A DNA stretch of 64,000 bases from Scolanthus callimorphus (GCA_033964015.1 CM066913.1:31323577-31387576), one strand, 5' to 3'; counted from the stretch's first letter, positions 23,926 through 37,700 are shown. Notes: a model not told the origin generated them from the sequence alone. Program-made: numbers and translations.

Positions 23926-24589
23926 AACTATAGTTAACCATTATCCTGCGAGATTGCGCAGAATATCGTCTGATACTTAGCCGACGAGGGACGCAGTCCC
24001 GATTTTTTTATATTTTATATTTACTAAATAAACCCCTTCTGGCGGCTGTAATATCGGCGGATAATGTTCAAGGATGAAACATGGTACGAAGTCTAATTCC
24101 TTGCCGGACTGTTAATTAATTGTTCTGTTGATAACTGTATAAATTACAGCCGTGAAATGCAGAATTGGAAAAATTTAGCGCTGCTGATCGAACTTTGAAG
24201 TCGGCTTGCTGGACTACACTCAAAGTGGTTGAATTTTTGTTGAGCTGATTGCAAGTTGTTTTTCTATTTGCCAAGCTACGACAAAATGGTAAGTTTAAAA
24301 ACAATTTTTTTATCGTCATTTTGCTATATTTTTGTTTAGTTCTTTCATTTTTTTCGCGAATGTCAAACCCAATTAACTTGGATTGAAACAACAACAAAAA
24401 GCTAACAACTTTGTAAACCATTCAAAACATTCGCGGCCTGTTTAGTTGATTTTTTGTGTTTTCCGGTTTCGCCTCAGGCCACCAATTTCCGTATTTCATC
24501 AACATTCTTAGACAAAAACCTTGGTTGCTTGTTTTCCATTATTTTTTAAACAGAAAATATCCAGTTTTTGCTTAGAACATTTCTCCCAG

Positions 24590-24800
24590 GACGGATATCA
24601 CTTCCGACGGACAATATCGTCTGATATCTGTCCTGTGAAAATGCACCACGTGATACGTTTCGACCAATGAGCGCGCGTTAAAATTGATCGCTGGGATATA
24701 ACACAGGAGATATGTCGTGTACAGAAGACAGCTATTGGCGTTCCAATGACCATATTTGAGCAGTGCATCGATGTGCTGAATAATAATATTGTACAAGAAA
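24590..24800. repeat. Interspersed repeat, inverted copy of 52140-52250
   Basis: About 80 bases, from near 24713 to 24791, including GACAGCTATTGGCGTTCCAA and GCATCGATGTGCTGAATAAT, match the reverse complement of 52153-52235. The rest is non-coding. Confidence 0.65.
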
Positions 24801-25269
24801 ACAGCCCGTCACTTCGTGACGCTAGTAGAAGACTCAACCTGAGTTCCCCTTCCATAAACTGCTGATTTACCATTACTAATCACCTCCCTTCAAGAAAGAC
24901 CCCCTGCCCCATGCCGAAATGGATTAAGTGAGCCCCAGAGCCTTTTTTGTATGTTTTGCACTGGTCTCCCTGATTTTGGTGGAGAAAGTGACGCACGTGT
25001 GTCGTGTGAGTCAGTACGGCTCTCCAAAAGTCCGAAGAACCTGCTAAAATTGAAAACGCAAGCCTATTACACAGAAAAACCATTTGACTTCGGAATTGTT
25101 TGTATGCCTATTATATCTCAGTAAGGGAAGAGAAGAAACAGGTAAAGTAAAATTATTCTAAGAAATTTTCAGGTTATCATAGGATTTTTTTTAGAGAATT
25201 TCATTCATTGCTTGGCGTGCGCTCTGTAGGCAGTGCCAGTGGTGTAAGTTTGTTCAAACTTGAATGAAA
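24801..25269. other. Non-coding host sequence
   Basis: No gene or notable structure seen; short ORFs on the - strand look random. Confidence 0.4.
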
Positions 25270-25575
25270 ATTTTTCTCAGCTCAAATCTTTCGAATTAAA
25301 ATTATCCCTGCACGTATCAGTAAGTAATCTGTAATAGAACCATTTAGGTTTGGATCTCTATGGTGCTTTCGGCTGAGGGAAATGAGTTCTTTCTTAGTTT
25401 ATGTGGGAGATTTCAACATGGCCGCGATGGCGGCTTTGTCCCTCGCTGAAAAAAATCGCTTGAATTAGAACTTAGCCAAAGGTGAATCTTTTCCAACAAA
25501 AACACGCCTACTGGAGAGATTTCTCTTCGGGTTTGTGTCCTTCGTTTTGCGATACAGCGTAAGGATTTATACTTA

Positions 25576-25795
25576 GGGGTGGACCATTAGAAATTGGGGG
25601 AGGGGGGTGGCAATTTTTTTGTGCATGAATTTTTTTTCGAGGATCAGGTTGTGCAATAATTTTTTTGGGGAATTTATATCATGTTTTTTACTAGCTTGGA
25701 TCTCTGCAAGATTTTTTTTCTGGAAGGATTGGCCTTGCTCGAATTTTTTTTTGGGAATTGCCACCCCCCTCCCCCAATTTCTAATGGTCCACCCC
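25576..25795. mobile_element. Harbinger-like MITE with TTA target duplication
   Basis: Terminal inverted repeats of about 40 bases start GGGGTGGACCATTAGAAATT and are perfect at both ends, flanked by TTA at 25573-25575 and 25796-25798. A 3-bp TTA target duplication is the PIF/Harbinger hallmark. The short ORFs in both arms are by-products of the inverted repeat. Confidence 0.8.
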
Positions 25796-26050
25796 TTAGA
25801 GAATATATATTCATGTCTTTGCTTTGTGTAAACATGTCACTTATTTCGCCTTTAGCCCGCGCTCAGGAAAGCAAGGCACTTGTGTACGTTTGTTCAAGCT
25901 GGATGAAATGTTTTCTCAACTTGCAAATAATCTGTGACAGAACCATTTAGGTCTGAATGACTATGGTGCTTTCGGCTGTGCGAACTGAGTTCTTTTTTTA
26001 GTTTCTGTGGGAGATTTCAAAATGGCGGCGATGGCAGCTTTGTCCCTCGC

Positions 26051-26230
26051 TTTTAAGCCCAGGGTGAATCTTTTCCAACCAAAACACACTCACTGTTTTA
26101 AGCCCAGGGTGAATCTTTTCCAACCTAAACACACTCACTGTTTTAAGCCCAGGGTGAATCTTTTCCAACCAAAACACACTCACTGTTTTATGCCCAGGGT
26201 GAATCTTTTCCGACCAAAACACGCTCACTG
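26051..26230. repeat. 45-bp minisatellite, 4 copies
   Basis: Units start at 26051, 26096, 26141 and 26186 (TTTTAAGCCCAGGGTGAATC...). Because 45 is a multiple of 3, the array creates a repetitive 92-codon open frame that is unlikely to be a gene. Confidence 0.85.
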
Positions 26231-26314
26231 TCGAGATTTTCGAACTTCTTTTGGCGACACAGCTCCAATCCTTGAGTGCGAGTAGTATACTAGGGACCGA
26301 ATTAGCCCCTTTTT

Positions 26315-26660
26315 TTAGGAGCCCGGTGAGGAGCTGAGGAGCCCGGTGAGAGGCCGAGGAGCAAATGAGGAGCTTTTTCGGAGACGCGGAGCTTTTTCGG
26401 AGCTGCGGAGCTTTTTTTTCGGAGCCGCGGAGCTTTTTTCGGAGCCGCGGAGCTGCGGAGCTTTTTTTTCGGAGCGAGTGAGCATGCGGGTGAGCAGGAT
26501 GACGTCACAGACTATTTTTAGCCTCTTTTTTGGTGGTGAGCCTGGTGGTGATTTTGGTGGTGAGCCTGATGGTGAGGATGGTGGTGAGCCTGCGGGTGAG
26601 CCGGATGACGTCACTGACTATTTGTAACCCTTTTTTGGTGGTGAGGAGCCCGCGGTGTGG
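26315..26660. repeat. Purine-rich imperfect simple repeats
   Basis: First half: units of GGAGCTTTTTTCGGAGCCGC with variable T runs. Second half: GGTGGTGAGCCTG units with two GATGACGTCAC copies. Open frames on both strands here come from low complexity. Confidence 0.7.
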
Positions 26661-27576
26661 AACCCTATTGTATTCGGAGACAATAGAAAGATACCCCCAT
26701 CCCAAATATAGCTGGTTAGAGTAAAGAGGGGTGGTCACCAAGTCTTTTATTCTCGAGAAAAATATAGAGGAAAAGATAGGTACTATCTGTATCCATCTCA
26801 CAGTGTTCAAAATCACACACACAACTTTAAAAATATCAAAATAAATGTCCCTCAGTAAAAACAAGAATAGTTAGTCTATGTTAGGCTATACTAGTCTATG
26901 TTCAGTGTATGTTAGACTATGTTAGTCTATGTTCAAAAGAAGGATAAATGGGGTTTACGAGTACGAAATCGTACTGATTTTCGGGTCAAAACATGAAAAC
27001 GAGGTTAAAGCGCAGCGAAGCGTGGACACGCTTTGGTTTGCCTTTGGTTACCCCGCGGTCACCCTTTGGTTACCCCGTGGTTACCCCATGGTTATATTAC
27101 CCCATAGGCAATGTAGGCAAGTTTTAGCGACTAGACTTCCGATTTACAAGCAAAATTTGATGTAAATTCAAACTTTGAAAACTTGTCATCCTGACAAGAT
27201 TTCAAAAACTCATAGTTGCAATCCGTTTCCATCCGCTCTGTCACAGGTCCATAAAGACTACAACCATGATCGAATTGTAGTTAAAGGGCTATTTAACAAA
27301 CCTAGACTAGTATTTTGGCTATCCGTCAGTTATTTGGATGTTTTTTTTTTTACACTAAAGGTGTGCTAAAATCGTGACACTGCTCCTTTAAAACGGGCCT
27401 TGCTACACAAACGGGCCATTTGCTACACAAATGCACATTTGGCGAGTGAAGGTGGGAGAAGCAGACCAGTCGAGCATAAGGTGACCAGAAGGCAGGGGGT
27501 GGCGGCGGCATCGTTTTGTTCTCTCACGGCACTCGCCTCATGATGGTCCGATTTCTGTAGAGGGGGTGTCCATAGG
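26661..27576. other. Non-coding host sequence
   Basis: Short tandem variants of TTAGTCTATGTT (26875-26935) and a GGTTACCCC run (27040-27085). No gene seen. Confidence 0.45.
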
Positions 27577-27840
27577 CCTTTTGCCCTAAGAGGTCACGTT
27601 ACCCGGTCACCCTTAAAATGAGCAGCTTGTCCCAAATGATGCTCCGAAAAAAAGCATATTCATTTTAGTAAAAAGCCAGAGTTTCAGCTCTCTACGATGC
27701 ATACGTGAAAAGAGAGAGCAAAAAAAAAAACGTATTTTACTAGGATTTGTATGACTGGTTGCAAGGTTTAAAAAAAAAAGTTTTATTTTATCCCATTCTT
27801 TAAGTTTGCATGGTAGATTGCTGAAATTTGGGCTTTTTAC
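27577..27840. repeat. Interspersed repeat shared with 59688-60197
   Basis: Shared segments include CACCCTTAAAATGAGCAGCT, CAGCTCTCTACGATGCATAC and TACTAGGATTTGTATGACTG. The copy at 59688-60197 carries an extra about 220-base insert (59836-60058). Confidence 0.7.
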
Positions 27841-28377
27841 AAAAAATCATCATTTGCGTGAAGCTGTTCAATTTAATGGTGAGCGGGTCACGTGACCTCT
27901 AGTGCAAAAAGGCTTGGCACACGCCACCCCCATGTCGCCAGCCTCTTTGCAAACCAGTCAGCATAAATATTATTGTTATTCAGCCATGCCACTATCTCGG
28001 TTCTGATTGGCTAAGAGTACACAGCGAAAGCATGTTGACGCGCAGTTCGTGACGTCAAACTCCAGACATTAAAATTGATGCACCCTAATGACGTCATAAC
28101 GCAAGCCAATAGGATTGGCCGCCATGTTGGTTTTCATTTCGGATGCGAAAGCCAATTTTGCCAATATTCTCGTTGAATCTGTTATGCTTTTTTGCCGAGA
28201 GATCATTGCTTAGGATATTTAAACATCAACAATGGTTATTTGAATTGAATACGAAGAGGAAATTACTAATGGACGTAAGCTGAATTTGAAAAATCGTTTT
28301 GCCGTACAATGCCGAGAATCGTTGATTTCGTTTAGCTGGTTGCTGTTTAATAAAGAAATTATTGAATTCGGTTTCCG

Positions 28378-28480
28378 CATGATAGTGAGATTTGTCAAGG
28401 CCTCGAGTTAGTGTTATCCGCCTTAGCTTCGCTTCGGCAGATAACACAAACATCGGCGTTGACAAATCTCACTATCATGC
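28378..28480. repeat. Inverted repeat (hairpin) before ECM29 exon 1
   Basis: Arms GCATGATAGTGAGATTTGTC (28378) and its complement ending at 28480 are perfect for 22 bases. The weaker outer extension brings the arms to about 37 bases. It ends 60 bases upstream of the exon. Confidence 0.7.
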
Positions 28481-28540
28481 TCAACCTCATCCAATAATTG
28501 TTAATTATTAGTTGGCCAACGAATCCTTTTGTCATTGCAG

Positions 28541-28730
28541 AATGTGGATACCCAGCATGGCGCAGCGACGGCGCTGGGATTCCTGATCGCCCGTCATCTT
28601 CAGATCTCTACCGGAAGTCAATGTAGCGCTCAAGGGCTTGCTGTGGAAGATATCGAGCTGATGGATACTGATGCGCAGGCGCAAACAGAGCTAGTCACCG
28701 TAGACCTTGGATTTGTCTTATCACAGCTAG
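28541..28730 (+). CDS. ECM29: ECM29 exon 1 (window numbering)
   Basis: Acceptor GTCATTGCAG, donor CTAG/GTATTA. Reads [20 protein letters not shown], a conserved HEAT segment. Ends in phase 1. Confidence 0.85.
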
Positions 28731-31700
28731 GTATTAAGCATGGTTCGCTTGAAAAGTGCTTCAAAGTTAAACCTGTCCTTAAAAAGTTTTTTGTCCTTAA
28801 AAATTTTTGTTTTTTGCCCTTGAAAAGTTATTGACTTTTAATTAAATTACCTTTAATTACATTAAGGAGTTCTTGTATTTTCCAAGGATTGATGCTTTGT
28901 CTACTTCTTGAGTTGAAAATTGCGTTTATTTTCTCTGCAAATGCTTTGCCCTGGCAACATTGCGCTCTGTTCTGGGTATTACAGCCGATTGTGTTTGACT
29001 GTTTAACCCAAACAGTTCGCAGATCACGTTTGAACGTTTGAAAGCTGCGTTGTGAGACAAAAAGTGAGACGTTTTCGAGGGCAACGGCCATGTTTATTTT
29101 TCACTGTCCAATCAGAGAGGACAGAACTCTTTGGTTCTCCATAGAAACGTCTCGTTCCATCCTAGAAACGTAACGTTCCAACGTTCAAACATAACGTACG
29201 AACTGTTAGGGTTAAACAGTCAAACGCAATCGGCTGTATCCAAGATGGCGGAGTGCATCTTAGAATGTACACATTTAAGGACCCTCTAGCAGTCATTGAG
29301 TATTCTTTGGACGTCATGGCACTTGATCACGAAATTTCTGTATGAGCCATGCAAAGGTGTTGAAATTCGGATCATCAGAAAAGAATCAGTCACCTTGTCA
29401 GTCGACCGCCATTTTGTCAGCCTAGCACAACCGAGTCAGAGAAAACAACCATTTCCACCGGCTGCATCGGGAAATATAGTGCAATATTTTCGATTTAATT
29501 GGGTAAATCGAGTAGAAAACTTGAGAGATTTGTACGCGTAATGCGTGTGAATGGAAACAATTACAAAAGGGTGGTCGACAAGGGCTCTTTAATCAATGGT
29601 TCTTGAAGAAGGTGGTGAGATGTATGATCTGTAAGATCTATAAGAGTTATTTATCATGTGTAGGGTAGTGTGTTCTGTTACTAAGAGCACGTCAACCTCT
29701 CCTACTTTCAGGTTAGGTGTAGCGAATTGAGAGGAGACATTGGTTAATTGTCTCATCCGAAGGTTGTAGATGTTTATCAGGACAAAGAGCTCTATGCTCA
29801 CTAAGCGTTTTGGTTATTTCTATAGTTTCCTTAATACAAAGTCACACCCCAGCATCCCTCTCCTGTGTCGTATCCGATGCTGTAGGAGAAATCGGTCGAA
29901 GTGGCCCATTACCATTATCGGACGGACAGGAAAATAATGAAGGTAAGGATGAGTTGTTGCCATATGGCGGGCTTCCTTTGGTGGGAGCGCGCGCCAAAAT
30001 TGGCGGGAAAACAGATTTTCGTTTAAAAAATCGTTTGTGGTTTTCGAAGGAGAATGTGGTTTGCTAATTTTGTGACTTAAGTTAAAAATGAAATGACGCA
30101 AAAACGGAATAATTTTAAGTTAAAATGCTATGAATGCTTAGTATATTTAATTTAAGAAAGAAATATGTCTATTTCTCGCTAGCTTGGGACCCCTAGAAAC
30201 AGTGTTACGTTTGTAACTATTTCGCTGGTCAAACGGCAAGTTTATGTTCACACGCTTGAACGTTCGGTAGATTTAAATTACCAACTTGGCTTCACCAAAG
30301 AAGGTGCGCGCCCTGCATCCTGATAGTAAGTGATTCTCTTGGTGAGCATTGACGTGCGTGCTTGTTGCTTTTAGAGAAAGAAAAGGAACAAGACAACGTT
30401 GTTGACAAACTCTCGGTGGTGAAGACGCTACTGAATTTGCTTCAAAATGCCAAGGAAAACAAGGTAAGCTGTAAACATACCTAATGGGGTAAACAATAAA
30501 CATCCACATAGAGAGGATTTCAGATCTCAAGAGCCGAAAGCAATTCAGGCGTCTTTCGTCTTTTAGCAAATCAAATTGCGAACTAAATCAAAACGCGCCA
30601 TTGCTCACGTTATGACGCAAGTCTGACTTACGTTGCCTCCTGATTGGTTGGTTTGCTGTTGAATAGCCGATTTTAGAGCCAATACTGTATGGCGGCTATG
30701 TTTTTTTTATGTAAAAAACAATATTTAAAAAAATCTCAACATGAAAAGGAAATCGAATTTGCAAGATTTCCGAGACGGTTTTCTAGAACACACCTTAGCC
30801 AACGCTCAAGTGGTTTAAAGAAACGATAGTTTTGTATATTTGTGAGGGCGGAATTCTCAAAAGTTGAACTGATGCACCGGAAAGAGAACTCCGTAAAAAA
30901 GTGCGTTTTGTAAAATGAAATAAAATTATCTACCATAGTTTTTCCCACGAAGTTTAACTACTTTAATTAGGTATTTTCGGCATTTTTTCGTCAAACTATG
31001 ACATATTAACTTAAAAGTATTCCAAGGTCTCTAGTTGATATTGCTTCTCCTACGAGATCCCGCTCGAGCTTGGCAAATTGCCCAGTTGCTGATTTAGAAT
31101 CCTGGGGCCGGTTCCTAGAATGCCTGATAAGAGTTATCAGTAGATAAACGCTTATCCAACGGATAAATCCAGAACAAATCCTAAACAACAGATAACTTTT
31201 ATTCATGGATTATCCAACCTTTCAGGAAATGTGCCCTGCTCTCTTGCTTTGTCCGCAATGCGGGATGATTTCCCAGTTTGTCCTGTGAACGCAGCAATGA
31301 AGGAGTAACGAGCGAAGAAAGTTACACAATTTGCGAGGCGAGCTAGCTCTGTTACCCGTAAAGGTTATGACTGATTATCTAGATCACGATACAGGCTTTA
31401 GAGATAGGGGGACTGACGTCATTTGACAATACTGATAATTTCTTATGTAATTATATTTTATATTGCGTTGTTTTGATAAGGTGCAAGAGCGAGCAGCGCG
31501 TGCCTTAGGCTTGGTCATGGTGGGAGAGCCACAGTTCCGTCATCGCGACATGCTCATCAAGGGATTGTGTGAAACAGCGAAGGTGAGTTCTTCATCCACA
31601 TAACTGTGTATTTTGACACCTCCTGGAAATGAGCTCTGATATCAAGATCTCTAAATACATGTGTTCTGCCACAAATGACTACTTCAATTTCTCAATATGG

Positions 31701-34700
31701 ATTCTAGGTTCGTCAAATCGAGTTACAGTTCACAGTCGGGGAGGCCCTGTCAAGCGTAGGGGCAGGCAGGGCGTCAGAGGCGTCACGTGACCCTTGGGCA
31801 CCGCAACTGAGCATGCGCAGTGATGTAGACCCAACCATCATGGAGGATCTGGTGAAAGCAATTATCAGGGAGCACTGTAAAAGTCCCGTCCCGCATGCAA
31901 GACAGGTGAGAGATAGTTAGGAAGGGAGGAGGCGCTGTTCTCGTGTGGTTGAATCAGGGTTCGTACGCGTTCTCGAATATCCTGGATTTTCATTGCCTTC
32001 CTGGAACGTTCTGGAATGTCAAGGAAAATCCTGGAAAACTCCTGGAAAAATGTGTCAACTCGAATGTGGTTGAATGAGTCAGTTTCGCGAATCGTTTTTT
32101 TTTGGCTGCAAATTTCAGTAAAAACCCGCATATAAGAACCTGGATTTCAGGACCCTGTTAGGCTAGAATTATCCATGTGAACCCATGTTTCCTTGTATTT
32201 TCAAATCAAATAAGAACCTGTTTTAGGCTAAAATTCTAAGGTTCTTATACGCAGGTTTTTACTGTATGACATTAGCACTGTTATCATACTGCAAAAATCC
32301 AAATTGCAAAGCAATTAGTAAAGCAACTTCAAGTGTGTATGTATTGTTTTTTCTACCTCTTAAAAACTCTTGGAAAAATAACTAAAGACCTCCTGGAAAG
32401 TCCTGGATTTTTGTCATTCAGAAAGCGTACTAACCCTGTGAATACGTCCAGTCATTCAAGTGTCGAAAACAGCTAAATCGTGAAAAAGGATTCCAATGTT
32501 TCTTAAACCCCCTTTCCCCTATTTAATGTTGCGCTTATACTAACATTGTATAAAGTTGCGAGGAAGAGGTGATAAGGAGGGAGAAGCACAGCATTTTCTA
32601 GTATGATGATAAGTGACTACTATAGGCACATTATCATCAACCCATTTGTCGCTGTTTGGAGGTGGCAGCAGTTTTCAGTTAACCCACCAACCGAAAAGTG
32701 AAAAAGAGGAGTTAATGATGTTATAGTTTCTGTACGTCAATGCTTGAACTTTGAAAATAAAATCTCCTGGTACTTCAAGGTTTAGCTTATTTTTTAATTA
32801 CTTCGTTAATCTATGTTGTGATTCTGCTGTGCCCAAGAAATTAGACCTCATTTTTCTATCCCACAGGCTGCTTGTGTGTGGTTATTGTCACTTGTGAAAT
32901 ACTCCGGTCAGCATCCAGTGATCGAGGTAAGTGAGTTAAAGAAATATATTACGTGTAACTGCGCGTTTTTTGAACCACATATAACAGAGTTGACTGAGCG
33001 CGAGGGAAGGCTGTAGAAAGCAATTTTATACCATACCACATGTAACCACCATTAAGTTACACGTAGCTTTATTTAAACACGACACTACGGTACTACAACA
33101 AGAAAACAATATAAAATGTATAAGAAGCTGCAGCAATATAAAAAGGGCAAGAAGAACGAATAAATATACAGAAATGATGATATTTACCTTAACGGTGATC
33201 TTACTAACGGAGTTACAAAACGAAAACTGACTGAATTTACATAAATATGCTGTTACTAGAAATGACTAGACAATAGTGCACAAATTAGTGTCTATTATGA
33301 AGTTTTGGCGCCAGAAAACAAAATATAGAATTTAACCATAATTACATAAAGTGCATGCGGAAAAGTTATGCTTTCCGTAGGCATATGGCGTTAACACACC
33401 GGCCTCGAAAGGTTGAAACTTAGGCCAACCTTTCATAAACTGTGGAAGCGAAATTATAATAAACAACTTGTATCCGCAACAACTTGTATTAGCCTGTATC
33501 ATATATCATAGAGTTATCATCTATGCTTATTTAGCTCATCTATTATCTATGGAGATTGTTGAGGTGTTCGCTGGTCATCTGATGTGGAAACGGCAGCCTC
33601 TAATAGACATATCTTGCGGACATCACGGCGAAGTACGCTGTTCTGAGTCTTGATTGTCACTTGGCGAACAACTCCGAACTTGTCTTCCTTGGTTTCTTGT
33701 ACGATTCCCAAAGGCCACCTTCCTCGTGGGGTATCTTCATCGACAATCAACACCAAGTCTCCACGGTGGACATTCCTGTATTTGCGCAGCCATTTCTGTC
33801 GTTCTTGTAGAGCAGGTACATATTCTGTCATCCATCTTCGCCAGAATACGTTGGCCAAATACTGTGCTTGTCTCCAGTGGCGAGTGAGATGTCGCGAAAC
33901 GTCAGGTAGAGTAATGTCTGGTGAAGCACAAGTATTTCGATGGAGTAAGAGAAGTGTGTTCGGAGTTAATGGCTCTAGATCTTTGGGATCGTCAGTGATG
34001 CGCGTAAGTGGTCTGTCGTTGAGAATCTTCTCTACTTGAGTAATGACAGTCAAGAGGGTTTCGTCATCAATAACCTGCTGTGGTAAGAGAGCGCGAAAAA
34101 TCTTGCGAATGGATCTTATCATCCTTTCCCAGACCCCGCCAGTATGACTAGCCCGGGGTGGATTGAAGTGCCATTGAGCACCATGCTTGCGTAGCTCATC
34201 AGTAATACGCTCTTGGTTCCAAATCTTTAGAGCTTCCTTCAGTTCGATCTCAGCACCTTTGAAGTTTGACCCATTGTCGCTATATACTTCAACTGGGGAT
34301 CCTCTTCGACTGACAAAGCGCGAGAAAGCTTGAAGGAATGAGTCAGTAGATAGGTCATGGGAAATTTCGATATGAACAGCTCGCATCTTCATACACGAAA
34401 ATAGACATCCATAACGTTTGACTTTGCTTCGTCTCTGCGTCACTTGGATAGGGCCGAAATAATCAATGCCAACTGAAGAGAAAGGTGCCTCTCCAGGTGT
34501 TACTCGTGCGGAGGGTAGTGGTGCCATTATTTGCTTCTGAGGAGACGCATATAGTCGTCTGCACTTGATACATGATCTAACGATACGCCTTATAGTAGAC
34601 ACTCCCTTGAGAATCCAATACATCTTTCGTATACTTGCTAACACTTGACTGGTTCCAACATGACCTTCAGCTTGGTGATAATGACGGATAATGATGTCCG

Positions 34701-37700
34701 TAACATGATGATTACTTGGTAAGACAATGGGATATTTCGCATCATAAGACATCATAGTTGCTCTGTCGAGTCTACCGCCAACACGAATAATACCATCGGA
34801 TATGAACGGATTCAGCTGGCGCAGCGGACTGACGTAGGTTTGTTCACAAAGCCTTCTTCCGGATAAGCGAGAAGCTTTCGCTTCAGCTCTGGGATCCTCC
34901 TCTGATCTTTGCGCCTCTTTGCTAAGCACTGCGACCTCTTTTGGGAAGTGTTGTAGTTGCACATGCCGTATAATTGCATGCTCTGCATTCTTCACTTCTT
35001 GCGTCGTGAGCTCTCCTTTTCGAACGTCCCTCCTGTTCTTCAGAAAGCATTTATATCGAAGAAGCCATTCCATTGCCTTTCTCAGATTGTACCATGAAGA
35101 ATAGTAGTCTAACAGCATTTTCAAAGGCTCTTCCTCCTTCTTAACAGCATGTACCTGACGATCTCTCTTCTTCACTTCACGATCACCTTCTAGATTCGGT
35201 AATAGTACAATGTTGGTAGGCCATGTGCTTGGGTCTTGCTTTAGATACTCTGGTCCCTTTAGCCACACTTTCAAATTCTTGCTAGAGTCCACTTTCAGAC
35301 CCCGCGAAGCAAAGTCCGCTGGGTTAAGGTCGCTTGGCACGTGGCGCCATTGCTCAGGGGATGACACGTCATGAATGACTGCCAAACGATTCGCGACAAA
35401 GGTCTGAAAGCGCCGATGGCTGTTCCTGATGTATTGTAAAACGATAGTAGAGTCGGTCCAAAATAAGACTTCATGGATGGGTAGATCTAGCTCTTGCTGA
35501 ATATGTTGATGGAGCTTGGCCGCGACGGTGGCTGCCGTCAGTTCCAGTCTAGGAATAGTAACTGTCTTCAAAGGTGCTACACGAGCCTTTCCTTGGAGGA
35601 TGGTGCAACTAACTTCTCCACTTGTATCCGAAAGGCGCAAATACGAGACAGCGCCATAGCCATCTGATGAAGCGTCGCAAAAGTGATGTAATTGGACTGA
35701 CTGTAGATCTCCAAACTCAACCGGCTTCACGCAACGTGGAATCGTAACATTTACTGCTTCCCCTAAAGATTCTGTCCACTCTTGCCATTCCACTAACAAC
35801 TCATTCTCAATAACATCGTCCCAGCCATAGCCTTCTCTACAAAGTCTTTGCAGAATCTTCTTTCCTGGTAAGATCAAGGGCGCAGCGATTCCGAGAGGGT
35901 CATACATGGAAGAAACCACAGAAAGAATTCCACGTCTAGTATTCACTTTTGTATCTAGACTAGCTTGAAAACCGAGCGTATCCTCTTCCACATTCCATTG
36001 CATGCCAAGAGCACGGTCAATTGGCAAATGTTCACATTCCAAGTTTAGGTTCTTGATTGACGGCGCTCGTTCAAGTTCCGGTATGGCTGACAAGACATCT
36101 TTGCGGTTGCAAATCCATTTAGTTAAGTGAAATCCTCCTCTCTCGAGTAATTTAGGAAGCTGGTCGGTGATCTTGCTTCTGTTTCAGTTGGCAACGACTT
36201 GAGACAGTCGTCCACATAAAAGTTCCTCAAGACTGTTTCCACTGTTTGGGTATCAAATTCAGCTCTATTGTCTTGTGCAGTTTTCCGAAGAGCAAAGCTT
36301 GCGCAGCTCGGGGAAGATCTTGCTCCAAATAAATGGACATTCATATGGTACTCCTCTGGTTTTCTGTCTATGTCCCCACCAGGCCACCAGAGAAATTTCA
36401 AGGCGTTGCGGTCCTCTGGTAACACCTTTACTTGGTGAAACATCTTTTCGATATCTGCCGTAACTGCTACATATTCCTCTCTGAAGCGAAGGAGTACACC
36501 AACCAAATTATTGGTTAAATCTGGACCTTGTAATAATTGTTCATCGAGTGATGTTCCCTTGTAACTAGCTGCACAGTCGAATACTACCCTGACTTTTCCA
36601 GGCTTGTGTGGATGAAAAACCGGGTGGTGTGGCAAAAACCACTTAGTAGCGTCAGAAGTAGACGTGATGTTAGCATCAGAAACCTTACTAGCGTGTCCAA
36701 GGTCTATATACTCTTGAACAGTGGCTTTGTACTTCGCTCGTAGATCTTCATCTTTTGCAAGTCTTGCTTTTAGTAAGCGAAGTCTTCTCTCAGCAATATA
36801 CTTGTTATCAGGTAGAACTGATACGTTGTATCGCCACGGAAGAGCAAGTTGATAATGCCCATCAACTAATTGAGCAGATCGTTCCATGATACTTAAAGCG
36901 TGTTGATCTTCTACTGACATCGCTTGATTTGGAGTTGATGTTGATTCACTGAACTCCATATTATACAATCTGTCAATCTTGACAGCTAAAGATTCTGGAT
37001 CTTCACATAGAAAATTGATGTTGGCTTTAGAATTGTGACCTTCTATCGGACCAATCAATGTCCAGCCAAGGATTGTTTTTGCAGCACATGGCTGCTTGCG
37101 ATGACCTCTTCTTTCTTCAATGATCCAGTGCGCTTCCGGCACATCATTTCCAATCAACAGTGAAACTTCCTTGTCAAGTTTAGGAATGTTAATTCCATGC
37201 AAATGTGGCCAGGCTTGGATGTCATTCTCAGTTGGTATACAACTCTTTGAAACTGGTAACCGATCGACAGTGAGAACACGATCAAGTTCTATCAAGTCTT
37301 GAGTATCAATACCTCGGACTTGAAGTTGTATTTCAAAGCCATGCCTTTCCTGACTTTCTGCATTCAACGTAGTCAACGAGAATGTTGTTGGCGAACCTTT
37401 AATTCCAAGTTCATCTACTAAGCTCTGAGTACACAAAGTAGTATCTGACCCATCGTCTAAAAACGCATAAGTCTCCACTTCTACAGAATCTCCACAGGAT
37501 ACTTTGACAGGAACAATCCTCAAACTAATTCTTGACTTTTGGTTGTTTGAGGCATATGAGACGCCGGCCTCATTGACGTGATGCTCGTTAACTTCTGGTG
37601 TTTCCTCTCCTGATGACTGTAAAGACGACTCTGCGGGCAACTGTGATGTGGGTGGAGATGGTACAGGAGCAGGATGTAAAAGTGAATGATGTTTCTCCTT

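Larger units (their letters stand above)
25270..26240. repeat. Local segmental duplication interrupted by a MITE
   Basis: The block with AACCATTTAGGT, ATGGTGCTTTCGGCTG, GTGGGAGATTTCAA and GGCTTTGTCCCTCGC near 25340-25445 is repeated at about 25940-26050. The second copy leads into a 45-bp minisatellite. Confidence 0.65.

Noticed and set aside
25607..25831. Hydrophobic 74-89 codon ORFs
   Set aside because: They fall in the arms and T-rich interior of the Harbinger-like MITE and end outside it.
26007..26285. 92-codon repetitive ORF
   Set aside because: It is a product of the 45-bp minisatellite, whose unit is divisible by 3; the opposite strand is open too.
28226..28834. ORF at 28529-28834 as a free-standing gene
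   Set aside because: Only 28541-28730 matches ECM29 and is bounded by splice sites; the remainder reads into intron.
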